This document shows positions 8,830-16,234 of a stretch of DNA of 30,713 nucleotides, one piece after another. Position numbers and translations under genes: made by a program. The stretch is from an uncultured Lachnospiraceae bacterium (lineage in GTDB: Bacteria; Bacillota_A; Clostridia; Lachnospirales; Lachnospiraceae), in the NCBI GenBank assembly GCA_910585855.1, contig CAJUGZ010000011.1:1-30713 (forward strand), in the 5' to 3' direction. The notes below the pieces were generated by a model, which made no database searches, had not been told where the DNA came from, and was given only the letters and a program-made list of their open reading frames with translations. Each line of letters begins with the position of its first letter. The stretch's first letter is position 1.

Positions 8830-9115
8830 GAATTGGCTGGCAGTAGAGAAAAAGGGCAAACCGCATCTCACTGTGAATTGACTGGCAGTAGAAAAAAAGA
8901 GTAAGGTGTATTTCACTGTAAATTGGCTGGCAGTAGAGAAAAGGGGTAAACCGCATCTCACTGTAAATTGGCTGGCAGTAGAGAAAAGGGGCAAACCGTA
9001 TCTCGCTGTGAATTGACTAGCAGTAGAAAAAAAGAGTAAGGTGTATCTTGCTGTGAATTGACTGGCGGTAGAGAAAGTGAGGAAACTGTATTTCGCTGTG
9101 AATTGGCTGATGGTG
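8801..9115. repeat. Seven 45-bp tandem repeats built on the B2 5' arm
   Basis: Seven consecutive units of exactly 45 bp start at 8801, 8846, 8891, 8936, 8981, 9026 and 9071, with a partial eighth from 9116. The unit reads roughly GAGAAAAGGGGCAAACCGC followed by ATCTCACTGTGAATTGGCTG and GCAGTA. The first unit contains the actual 5' stem arm and 5' terminus of B2, so the array is an outward amplification of that boundary. Units 3 and 6 form a distinct subtype (AAGGTGTAT in place of AAACCGCAT), hinting at duplication of a three-unit block. A minus-strand reading gives a 15-residue periodic peptide that I consider incidental. Confidence 0.92.
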
Positions 9116-9164
9116 GAGAAAACAAGCAGGTAGCAGTAATTTTTATTCCTTCTGAAGCCAAGAA

Positions 9165-9496
9165 ACAGCCGGATTGTGGAAGGGTAGGCAGCCTGCAGTG
9201 ACTTCGGAAAAAAGTTAGAAGTTCTTAGACTTCTGCTTTAGAACCTAAGATTTTTTGCACATGCTGCTTTTATGCAGTGTGTGCAAAAAAAGGGGCGTGT
9301 TTAGCCCGTATGATAGGGAAGAGGATACCTTGTGGTTGGTGTAATTTTGGGGATGTCAGTTGTGTTTTGGTTGTTGTGAGGGCGAATTGCGCCCCGGTCT
9401 GTCTGGTTGGATGCACGAAAATGCAGAAGTCTTAGAACTTCTTACTTTTTGGAGACCGGAACAGCAGGCTGCCTACCCTTCCACAATCCGGCGTCC
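9165..9496 (+). repeat. Structured repeat B, copy B3
   Basis: A 332-nt element from ACAGCC (9165-9170) to GGCGTCC (9490-9496). The closing stem is a perfect 28 bp (9168-9195 with 9465-9492), yet its sequence has almost nothing in common with the B1, B2 or B4 stems outside the last bases. The inner helix pairs 9217-9236 with 9423-9442, the hairpin pairs 9257-9267 with 9274-9284, and GGGGC (9292-9296) pairs with GCCCC (9391-9395). It sits head-to-head with B2, separated by the 45-bp array. The rfbB promoter follows 50 bases later. Confidence 0.82.
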
Positions 9497-9547
9497 CCCT
9501 TTGAATCAAGTTTCAGGGGACTTATGGAAGATTCTTGAAAGAATGTA

Positions 9548-9576
9548 TTGAATTAACAGACAAAATCTGCTATAAT
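9548..9576 (+). promoter_or_regulatory. Promoter of the rfbBAC block
   Basis: TTGAAT (9548-9553) and a perfect TATAAT (9571-9576) are separated by the optimal 17 bases, about 80 bases upstream of rfbB. It is the best sigma-A promoter in the window. It implies that rfbB and the genes after it are transcribed independently of rfbD. Confidence 0.75.
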
Positions 9577-9656
9577 ACAACAGATTATTTGTGCAAAAGC
9601 AGAGATAGAGGTATGTAAAAACCGATTATGATAGATGTTAAATGGAGGTAGTTGGA

Positions 9657-10739
9657 ATGAGAACTTATTTGGTGACAGGTGGTGCGGGATTTATTGGTTC
9701 GAATTATATTCACTATATGTTTCGAAAATATGGGGATTCGATTCGGATTATTAATGTGGACTGTCTGACCTATGCAGGTAATTTAGAAAATTTAAAAGGG
9801 ATTGAGGACAGATCAAATTATACGTTTATAAAGGCAAATATTTGTGATGCCAAAGCGATTCGGCAGATTTTTTCGGAAAATTCGATTGATCGTGTGGTTC
9901 ATTTTGCGGCAGAAAGTCATGTAGACAGAAGTATTAAAGATCCGGAAGTGTTTGTGCGAACGAATGTGCTGGGAACACTTGTGATGTTAAATGCGGCAAA
10001 AGAAGCATGGGAGTTGGAAGACGGAACGTTTCAGGAAGATAAAAAGTTTTTGCATGTTTCCACGGATGAAGTATATGGAGCTTTGCCAGAGGGAGATGGG
10101 TATTTTTATGAAACTACGCCGATTGATCCGCACAGTCCTTATTCGGCAAGTAAGGCTTCTTCTGATATGCTGGTAAAGTCTTATATTGATACGTATCGGT
10201 TTCCGGCTAATATTACAAATTGCAGTAATAATTATGGACCTTATCAGTTCCCAGAGAAGCTGATTCCTCTGGTTATTAATAATGCACTTCAAGGAAAGAA
10301 ACTGCCGGTATATGGAGATGGCAAGTATGTGCGTGACTGGCTTTATGTAGATGATCATGCTAAGGCAATCGATTTGGTGCAGGAGAAGGGCAGGTTGTTT
10401 GAGCGGTATAATATTGGCGGGCATAATGAGAAGCAGAATATTGAGCTGATTCATATTATTTTGGATACTCTGTTGGAAATGCTGCCGGAAGGAGATCCTA
10501 GACGGGCAAATGTTAGTTATGACTTGATCACTTATGTGGAGGATCGAAAGGGGCATGACAGAAGATATGCGATTGCACCAGATAAGATAAAAAAAGAGAT
10601 TGGCTGGTATCCAGAAACCATGTTTGAGGAGGGTATCCGTAAAACCATTGCTTGGTTTTTTGAAAATGAAGATTGGATGAGGAATGTGACAAGCGGTGAT
10701 TATCAAAAATACTATGAGGATATGTATAAGGATCGATAA
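9657..10739 (+). CDS. rfbB: dTDP-glucose 4,6-dehydratase
   Basis: Converts dTDP-glucose to dTDP-4-keto-6-deoxyglucose using bound NAD. I place the start at 9657, where GGAGG (9644-9648) is well spaced. The in-frame ATG at 9642 overlaps that ribosome site and would add five residues. The resulting 360-residue protein has the Rossmann motif TGGAGFIGSN (6-15), STDEVYG with the active-site Thr-Asp-Glu, and the catalytic YxxxK pair Tyr162/Lys166 in YSASKASSD. RDWLYVDDHAKAI and the GHDRRYAI segment are hallmarks of RfbB/RmlB rather than of UDP-sugar epimerases. The product goes to RfbC two genes downstream. Its own promoter lies at 9548-9576. Confidence 0.95.
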   Translation: MRTYLVTGGAGFIGSNYIHYMFRKYGDSIRIINVDCLTYAGNLENLKGIEDRSNYTFIKANICDAKAIRQIFSENSIDRVVHFAAESHVDRSIKDPEVFVRTNVLGTLVMLNAAKEAWELEDGTFQEDKKFLHVSTDEVYGALPEGDGYFYETTPIDPHSPYSASKASSDMLVKSYIDTYRFPANITNCSNNYGPYQFPEKLIPLVINNALQGKKLPVYGDGKYVRDWLYVDDHAKAIDLVQEKGRLFERYNIGGHNEKQNIELIHIILDTLLEMLPEGDPRRANVSYDLITYVEDRKGHDRRYAIAPDKIKKEIGWYPETMFEEGIRKTIAWFFENEDWMRNVTSGDYQKYYEDMYKDR

Positions 10740-10767
10740 AAATAAAATAGGATAGAGAAGGAAAATC

Positions 10768-10808
10768 ATCTCCTGATATAGATTTTGAAAAGATTTATAT
10801 TAGGAGAT
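10768..10808 (+). promoter_or_regulatory. Hairpin in the rfbB-rfbA gap
   Basis: A 13-bp stem pairs 10768-10780 (ATCTCCTGATATA) with 10796-10808 (TATATTAGGAGAT), with one G-T pair and a 15-base loop. No T-tract follows, so it is not a terminator. It ends 37 bases before the rfbA start and leaves the rfbA ribosome site free. An mRNA processing or stability site is possible. Confidence 0.5.
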
Positions 10809-10845
10809 AGTTGTGCTTTTTAAGGAAGGCAGAATGGAGGAAAGA

Positions 10846-11724
10846 ATGAAGGGAATTATTTTAGCAGGAGGTTCTGGAACACGGTTATATCCGTTGACCC
10901 GGGCAATTTCAAAACAGATTATGCCGGTTTATGATAAGCCGATGATTTATTATCCGCTTTCTACATTGATGTTGGCGGGGATTCGGGAGATTTTAATTAT
11001 TTCAACGCCAAGAGATCTTCCGGTTTTTTGTGATTTGCTTGGGGATGGTTCTCAGCTTGGAATGAGATTTCACTATGCAATACAAAAAGAGCCAAGAGGG
11101 TTAGCAGATGCTTTTATTATTGGAGCGAATTTTATTGGGAATGATCCGGTGGCTCTGGTGCTGGGGGATAATATTTTTTATGGACAGAGTTTTTCTGCAC
11201 TGCTTCGGAAAGTAGTAAATCGTACAGAAAGTCAGGTAGGAGCAACGATATTTGGCTATTATGTACGAGATCCCAGAGAGTATGGTGTGGTAGAGTTTGA
11301 TGAAGATGGAAATGCAATTTCAATTGAAGAAAAACCGAGTGATCCAAAGTCTAATTATGCTGTGCCGGGTCTTTATTTTTATGATAATGATGTAGTAGAG
11401 ATTGCACAGAATGTTCAGCCTTCCAAACGGGGAGAAATTGAGATTACCAGTGTGAATAATGAGTATTTGAAAAGAGGAACGCTTCATGTAGAAACAATGG
11501 GGCGTGGATTTGCATGGCTGGATACCGGAAATCATGATGCACTTTTGGATGCGGCTGATTTTGTAGCAGCTTTTCAAAAGAGGCAGGGGCTTTATATTTC
11601 CTGTATTGAGGAGATTGCTTATAAGAGAGGATTTATTAATCAGGAGCAGCTATTGGAATTGGCAGCACCTTTGATGAAGACTGCTTATGGGGAGTATTTG
11701 ATTGAGATTGCAAAGGGGCTTTAA
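10846..11724 (+). CDS. rfbA: Glucose-1-phosphate thymidylyltransferase
   Basis: Makes dTDP-glucose from glucose-1-phosphate and dTTP, the entry step of dTDP-rhamnose synthesis. I choose ATG 10846, preceded by GGAGG (10836-10840), over the upstream in-frame GTG at 10813, which has no ribosome site. The 292-residue product matches the family. It opens with KGIILAGGSGTRLYPLT, the nucleotidyltransferase loop with the catalytic Arg, followed by KQIMPVYDKPMIYYPL. GDNIFYG carries the metal-binding Asp, and EEKPSDPKSNYAVPGLYFYD is the sugar-phosphate binding segment. It lies about 105 bases after rfbB and 46 bases before rfbC. Feedback control by dTDP-rhamnose is typical of the family. Confidence 0.94.
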   Translation: MKGIILAGGSGTRLYPLTRAISKQIMPVYDKPMIYYPLSTLMLAGIREILIISTPRDLPVFCDLLGDGSQLGMRFHYAIQKEPRGLADAFIIGANFIGNDPVALVLGDNIFYGQSFSALLRKVVNRTESQVGATIFGYYVRDPREYGVVEFDEDGNAISIEEKPSDPKSNYAVPGLYFYDNDVVEIAQNVQPSKRGEIEITSVNNEYLKRGTLHVETMGRGFAWLDTGNHDALLDAADFVAAFQKRQGLYISCIEEIAYKRGFINQEQLLELAAPLMKTAYGEYLIEIAKGL

Positions 11725-11770
11725 AATTAAAAAATATATTTGATAAAAAAGATAATAGAGGTAGAAAAAA

Positions 11771-12340
11771 ATGGGAAAGATTACAGTAACGGAATGTATA
11801 AAAGATGGGATAGTAATAGAGGGGCTTAAAATTATTGAGCCTGCCGTATTTGGGGATGCACGTGGCTATTTTATGGAAACGTATCATAAAAAGGACTATC
11901 AGGCGGCAGGGATTGATGCAGAGTTTGTACAGGATAATCAGTCCTGCTCGAAAAAGGGAGTGCTTCGTGGGCTGCATTTTCAGATTCAGTTTCCGCAGGA
12001 TAAACTGGTTCGAGTTATTAGTGGAGAAGTATTTGATGTAGCTGTAGATTTAAGACCGGGTTCTAAGACGTATGGAAAATGGTTTGGTGTAGTGCTTTCT
12101 GCAGAGAATAAAAAGCAGTTTTTTATTCCGAAAAATTTTGCTCATGGATTTTTGGTACTTTCAGATTTGGCAGAATTTACTTATAAGTGTACCGATTTTT
12201 ATCATCCGAATGATGAAGGCGGATTGGCTTGGAATGATCCAGAAATTGGGGTGGAGTGGCCGATTTTAGAAGGAATGGAGTTAATTATTTCAGAAAAAGA
12301 TCAGAAGTGGGGAAAAATTTCAGAACTCCAAAACAGATAG
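11771..12340 (+). CDS. rfbC: dTDP-4-dehydrorhamnose 3,5-epimerase
   Basis: A cofactor-free cupin that epimerises dTDP-4-keto-6-deoxyglucose at C3 and C5 to the L-rhamno form, the substrate of RfbD. At 189 residues it has normal length. RGLHFQ contains the catalytic His69. FDVAVDLRPGSKTYGKW and the FIPKNFAHGFLVLSD strand follow, and YKCTDFYHPNDEGGLAWNDPEIGVEWP carries the active-site Tyr and the C-terminal strand. GAGG upstream of the ATG is a usable ribosome site. With rfbA, rfbB and rfbD present, the dTDP-L-rhamnose pathway is complete inside the window. Confidence 0.95.
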   Translation: MGKITVTECIKDGIVIEGLKIIEPAVFGDARGYFMETYHKKDYQAAGIDAEFVQDNQSCSKKGVLRGLHFQIQFPQDKLVRVISGEVFDVAVDLRPGSKTYGKWFGVVLSAENKKQFFIPKNFAHGFLVLSDLAEFTYKCTDFYHPNDEGGLAWNDPEIGVEWPILEGMELIISEKDQKWGKISELQNR

Positions 12341-12364
12341 AGCAGAAAATCTAGGAGAAAACTT

Positions 12365-13675
12365 ATGGGTAAGACGGTAGTTCGGCTAGAGCATATTACA
12401 AAGGTATATCGATTATATGAAAGACCACAGGATCGGTTTAAGGAAACGTTTTCTTTTCGGCATCAAAAGTATTCAAAGGATTTTTATGCATTGCATGATA
12501 TTTCTTTTCATATCGAACAGGGAGATACGATTGGAATTGTGGGAAAGAATGGAAGCGGAAAGTCCACTCTGCTGAAAATCTTAACAGGAGTACTGACACA
12601 GACCTCCGGGGTTGTAGAGGTAGACGGAAAGATTTCTGCGCTTTTGGAATTAGGAGCTGGCTTTAATCAGGATTTTACCGGGATTCAAAATATTTATCTA
12701 AATGGAACAATTATGGGGATTGCCAGAGAGGAAATGGAAAAAAAGATAGATGAGATTGTAGCGTTTGCTGATATTGGAGAGCATATCTATCAGCCGGTAA
12801 AGACTTATTCAAGCGGAATGTTTATGCGCCTTGCTTTTGCGGTTGCCATTAATGTCGATCCGCAGATTTTAATTGTGGACGAGGCACTGGCGGTTGGAGA
12901 TACCCGGTTTCAGATGAAGTGTATGGATAAATTTATTGAGTTTATGAATAACGGAAAAACAGTCATTTTTGTAAGTCATGATATTAATATGATTAAGCGG
13001 TTCTGCAAACGGGCGGTTTGGATCAATGAAGGTATTTTAGTGATGGATGATGCGGTCGATCCAGTGACGGATAAATATGAGGATTTTTTAAAAAGCGGAC
13101 TGCCGCTGCCAGAGTATCTGGATCGGACAAAGTTGGATGATCCAAAAGAAGATTGTGACGGTGAAGAAGCAGAAAACAGTATACAAGAAGAAATAGAGGA
13201 ACAAAAAGAAGCACCGCTGATTTTAAAGACAGAAGTTTTGACACCTTCGTATGCAGTTGCTGAATTAAATTCCCTTCGGATTTGGAATCAGGATGGAAAA
13301 GAAACCTCCAAAATCAGGCATGGAGAAAATATTCGTTTGGAAATTACTTATACGGTATATGATGAGAATGTAGTGCATCCAGTATTAGGCGTAGCGATCC
13401 GCAGTGTGGATCAGCTTTATATATGCGGGTTAAATACACTTTTAGATAATCAGACGATTCCATGGAAAAAAGGAAAAAATCGAATGGAATTGATCTATGA
13501 GAAATTTAATCTGACAGGAGGCAATTATTATTTTGATTCGATTTTATTTGACCAGACAGCAACCATTCCGTTTGATGCCAAAAATCAGATTAAAAAGTTT
13601 TTTGTGGAAATGAATTATATTGCAGAAGGTGTTGTAGTATTGCAGCATCATTGGAGTGAAGGAGGTTCCTTATGA
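12365..13675 (+). CDS. wzt: Polysaccharide ABC exporter, ATP-binding subunit with C-terminal glycan domain
   Basis: The nucleotide-binding half of a Wzm/Wzt-type exporter that moves lipid-linked glycan across the membrane. Walker A GKNGSGKST includes Lys66, the ABC signature is YSSGMFMRL, Walker B ILIVDEA holds Asp172/Glu173, and the H-loop is VSHD. After the ATPase (about 1-245) and a charged linker (245-285) comes a ~150-residue beta-rich domain of the Wzt C-terminal type (LRIWNQDGKE...), which in E. coli O8/O9a Wzt recognises the modified non-reducing end of the chain. TagH/RgpD relatives often lack such a domain. AGGAG precedes the ATG. The stop codon overlaps the next start (ATGA), coupling it to the methyltransferase. 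Confidence 0.92.
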   Translation: MGKTVVRLEHITKVYRLYERPQDRFKETFSFRHQKYSKDFYALHDISFHIEQGDTIGIVGKNGSGKSTLLKILTGVLTQTSGVVEVDGKISALLELGAGFNQDFTGIQNIYLNGTIMGIAREEMEKKIDEIVAFADIGEHIYQPVKTYSSGMFMRLAFAVAINVDPQILIVDEALAVGDTRFQMKCMDKFIEFMNNGKTVIFVSHDINMIKRFCKRAVWINEGILVMDDAVDPVTDKYEDFLKSGLPLPEYLDRTKLDDPKEDCDGEEAENSIQEEIEEQKEAPLILKTEVLTPSYAVAELNSLRIWNQDGKETSKIRHGENIRLEITYTVYDENVVHPVLGVAIRSVDQLYICGLNTLLDNQTIPWKKGKNRMELIYEKFNLTGGNYYFDSILFDQTATIPFDAKNQIKKFFVEMNYIAEGVVVLQHHWSEGGSL

Positions 13676-15105
13676 GTATCGAGTCCAAATATGACTTTGA
13701 TTTAGATTTAAATAATACCAATTCCCTTTCTTTAATCATAGGGCAGATAAAAAGAGGTTCTGCTGTACTGGAATTTGGTCCGGCAAATGGTCGGATGACA
13801 CGTTATTTAAAAGAGGAATTGGGCTGCAGAGTATATCTGGTAGAGATTGATGAGGAGGCAGGAAAAGAAGCGGCAAAATATGGAGAGGATATTGTGATAG
13901 ATGATGCGGAAAACTATTCTTGGTATGCAAGATATGAAAATCTCCGCTTTGACTATATTACATTTGCAGATGTATTAGAACATCTCCATGATCCGGAAAA
14001 ACTTTTAAAAAAAGCAAAAAGTCTATTAAAGCAGGATGGTTCGATTTTACTTTCTGTACCGAATCTGGCGCATAATTCAGTAGCAATCAGTCTGTTAAAC
14101 AATGAATTTGAGTATACCAGTACAGGTTTATTGGATAATACCCATATCCATTTTTTTACAAAGAACAGTTTGGATCATGCGATAGAACGATGTGGTTTAA
14201 TTGTATCGAAGCGTTTTGCAACCTATGCACCCGCAGGAACAACAGAGATTCCGGTGACCAATGCTTCTGTTGTCGGAATTGATGAAAGCTATTGGAAATC
14301 CCGTCCGTTAGGAGAAGTCTATCAATATATATATGAAGCTAAAAAAGGATTTGAATTTGTAACAGAAACTGAAAATTATCTTCATGCGGGCACATATCCC
14401 TATTATTTTCAGATATTTTTTGACTATGGAGAGGGATTTTCGGAAGAAAATCATAAGACTATACAGATTGCGGTACATGATGAAATACAAAAGCTAGAAT
14501 TTGATATTCCAAGGGGAGTAAGAGCGATTCGGGTAGATCCATTAAATGGGGCATGTATGTTGGAGTTAAAGAAAATTTATCAAAAGAAAGAAGAAAAAAA
14601 AGAATTAAAACTTCGATATACCAATGCTTTTTATCAGGATCGGGATAAATATATTTTTACAGAAGACGATCCTAATATTATTTTTGTAACAGAAGAGGAA
14701 GAAGAGTTTGGGCATATTGCTGTAGAGTTTCGTTTTGTTACGATTGATAAATTAAAAGTAAAAGCGATTGCTGCTTATTTTGAATCGGTGCAGAGAGAAA
14801 TGTTGGAGTATCGAAAGCAGATAACAGAGGAAAAAGAACGTCTGGTAAGAGAACTTTCGGCATCCTGTGACAGAGAAGTGGCGCAGGTAAAGCAGGAAAA
14901 CGAACAGATAAAACAGGAAAACGAGCAGATTAAGCGTCAGCTTTATGAGATGAAAGCAGATACAAACCGTACCCGGCAGCAGTTGCAGGAATCCCATGTT
15001 CAGATAGGAGAGTATGCGCAGACAGTAGATATTTTAACCGAATCGACAAGCTGGAGGGTGACACGTCCAATTCGAAAAATAGGAGATTTTCTGAAACGTA
15101 TTTAA
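13672..15105 (+). CDS. SAM methyltransferase with C-terminal coiled coil; possible chain terminator
   Basis: A 477-residue protein overlapping wzt by ATGA. Residues 25-185 form a class I methyltransferase: VLEFGPANGRM (motif I, Glu34), VYLVEID, FDYITFADVLEHLHDPEKLL and LLSVPNLAH. The middle region (about 200-365) is beta-rich and unrecognised. Residues about 370-445 form a strong coiled coil with near-repeats KQENEQI/KQENEQIKRQ. The end, SWRVTRPIRKIGDFL, is an amphipathic Arg/Lys-rich tail common on cell-surface glycan enzymes and could bind membrane. Methyltransferase plus coiled coil beside an extended Wzt resembles WbdD, which caps O-antigen and measures its length. No kinase domain is visible, and the comparison is an inference. 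Confidence 0.8.
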   Translation: MSIESKYDFDLDLNNTNSLSLIIGQIKRGSAVLEFGPANGRMTRYLKEELGCRVYLVEIDEEAGKEAAKYGEDIVIDDAENYSWYARYENLRFDYITFADVLEHLHDPEKLLKKAKSLLKQDGSILLSVPNLAHNSVAISLLNNEFEYTSTGLLDNTHIHFFTKNSLDHAIERCGLIVSKRFATYAPAGTTEIPVTNASVVGIDESYWKSRPLGEVYQYIYEAKKGFEFVTETENYLHAGTYPYYFQIFFDYGEGFSEENHKTIQIAVHDEIQKLEFDIPRGVRAIRVDPLNGACMLELKKIYQKKEEKKELKLRYTNAFYQDRDKYIFTEDDPNIIFVTEEEEEFGHIAVEFRFVTIDKLKVKAIAAYFESVQREMLEYRKQITEEKERLVRELSASCDREVAQVKQENEQIKQENEQIKRQLYEMKADTNRTRQQLQESHVQIGEYAQTVDILTESTSWRVTRPIRKIGDFLKRI

Positions 15106-15129
15106 AAGATAAGTCCGAAGAGGTGAAAT

Positions 15130-15978
15130 ATGGGTATTTTGACAAAAGGGAAAAAAGCGGTTTTGCTGGGCAGGAACTGGTGCAGGGATATCTGGCGGAA
15201 TCGAATATTGATTTTGGATCTGGCAAATAAGGATTTTAAAGGGAGGTACGCCGCTTCCTATTTAGGAATCGTATGGGCTTTTGTACAGCCAATCGTAACA
15301 ATTTTAATTTATGTATTTGTATTTCAATTTGGAATGAAGGCAACCCCTCCAAAGGCGGCAGGAGATGTTCCGTATTCTCTATGGCTGACGGTAGGGATTG
15401 TCCCTTGGTTTTTTTTTCAGGATGCTTTAATGAGCGCAACGAATAGTTTAATGGAATTTTCCTATTTGGTAAAAAAGATTGTATTTAAAATTAGTGTGCT
15501 TCCAATCGTAAAGATTATTTCTGCTTTTTATGTGCATATTTTCTTTGTATTTTTATTGATTGTGCTGTCTTTTTTGTTTGGTTATATGCCTCATATTTAT
15601 ATGCTGCAGTCGGTTTACTATACTTTTGCGGCAACGGTGCTGGTTTTGGGAGTTTCTTATATAACGGCTTCTATTGTTGTATTTTTTCGGGATTTAAGCC
15701 AGATTATCAGTGTACTTTTGCAGTTTGGGATGTGGCTGACACCGATTATGTGGACAATGGATACAATGAGAATTGAAAATAAATGGGTGCAGCAGATGTT
15801 TAAGCTGAATCCGATGTATTATATTGTAAATGGATATCGGGATTGCTTTATAAACCGGGTTTGGTTTTGGGAGCATCGGGTGTGGACATTGTATTTTTGG
15901 ATTGTTACTTTTTTAATATGCGGATTGGGGACTGTGACATTTAAAAAGTTGGAGAAACATTTTGCAGATGTTTTGTAA
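15130..15978 (+). CDS. wzm: Polysaccharide ABC exporter, permease subunit
   Basis: An ABC-2 type permease of 282 residues, the partner of Wzt. The amphipathic N-terminal segment (DIWRNRILILDLANKDFKGRYA) is followed by about six membrane segments. The first includes SYLGIVWAFVQPIVTILIYVFVF, and LWLTVGIVPWFFFQ, FGMWLTPIMWTM and LNPMYYIVNGYRD are all typical of the TagG/RgpC/Wzm group. GAGGTGAA just upstream serves as ribosome site. It lies 24 bases after the methyltransferase and ends the export block, after which repeat A2 begins within 14 bases. Confidence 0.93.
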   Translation: MGILTKGKKAVLLGRNWCRDIWRNRILILDLANKDFKGRYAASYLGIVWAFVQPIVTILIYVFVFQFGMKATPPKAAGDVPYSLWLTVGIVPWFFFQDALMSATNSLMEFSYLVKKIVFKISVLPIVKIISAFYVHIFFVFLLIVLSFLFGYMPHIYMLQSVYYTFAATVLVLGVSYITASIVVFFRDLSQIISVLLQFGMWLTPIMWTMDTMRIENKWVQQMFKLNPMYYIVNGYRDCFINRVWFWEHRVWTLYFWIVTFLICGLGTVTFKKLEKHFADVL

Positions 15979-15991
15979 TGCTGTGGGGACA

Positions 15992-16139
15992 GGACGCCGA
16001 AAGCCAAAGGGAATGCTATTCCGGGCCCGCTTTCGCTTAGCATTTCCTCGTAGCGGACACATAAGACGCTAAAATACAGCGTCTAAGTGCCGACGGAAAA
16101 TGATGACCCTGCATAGCACACCCTTTGGCTTTCGGCTGT
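15992..16139 (-). repeat. Structured repeat A, copy A2
   Basis: A 148-bp A element from GGACGCC (15992-15998) to GGCTGT (16134-16139). The closing stem pairs 15996-16011 with 16121-16136, perfect over 16 bp and different from A1 at several paired positions. The inner hairpin is identical to A1. One middle-helix pair is C-A on the plus strand but G-U on the minus strand. It starts 14 bases after the wzm stop. Confidence 0.75.
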
Positions 16140-16160
16140 GTACTCCAGACGGAAAAAAAT

Positions 16161-16166
16161 TATAAT
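16161..16166 (+). promoter_or_regulatory. Candidate -10 box after repeat A2
   Basis: A perfect TATAAT lies about 68 bases upstream of the following glycosyltransferase gene. No good -35 hexamer is seen, so the call is weak. It would let the genes after A2 be transcribed separately from the export block. Confidence 0.35.
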
Positions 16167-16234
16167 GTAGTGTAAGTGTTGGTGGAAAATAGAGTGAAAG
16201 AAAAGGATGGATTGCTGGAAATAGGAGTGAACAT

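Noticed and set aside
8689..8994. Minus-strand reading of a 101-residue peptide with 15-residue repeats (FSTASQFTVRCGLP-like)
   Set aside because: It is the 45-bp tandem array read in frame. 45 is divisible by 3, so a periodic peptide is expected. No ribosome site or domain supports it, and it runs into B2.
8801..9120. CRISPR array
   Set aside because: Units are directly abutting 45-bp repeats with no unique spacers, and no cas genes are near.
9360..9551. Apparent conserved peptide (GELRPGLSGWM...EVLELLTFWRPEQQAA) here and at 26880-27104
   Set aside because: It lies inside B3 and B4 and its similarity comes from the conserved RNA core. B1 has the same sequence with one extra base that breaks the frame, and there is no supported start.
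9987..10769. 260-residue minus-strand reading opposite rfbB
   Set aside because: It is the shadow of a well-supported rfbB. Composition is unlike a real protein and there is no ribosome site or recognised motif.
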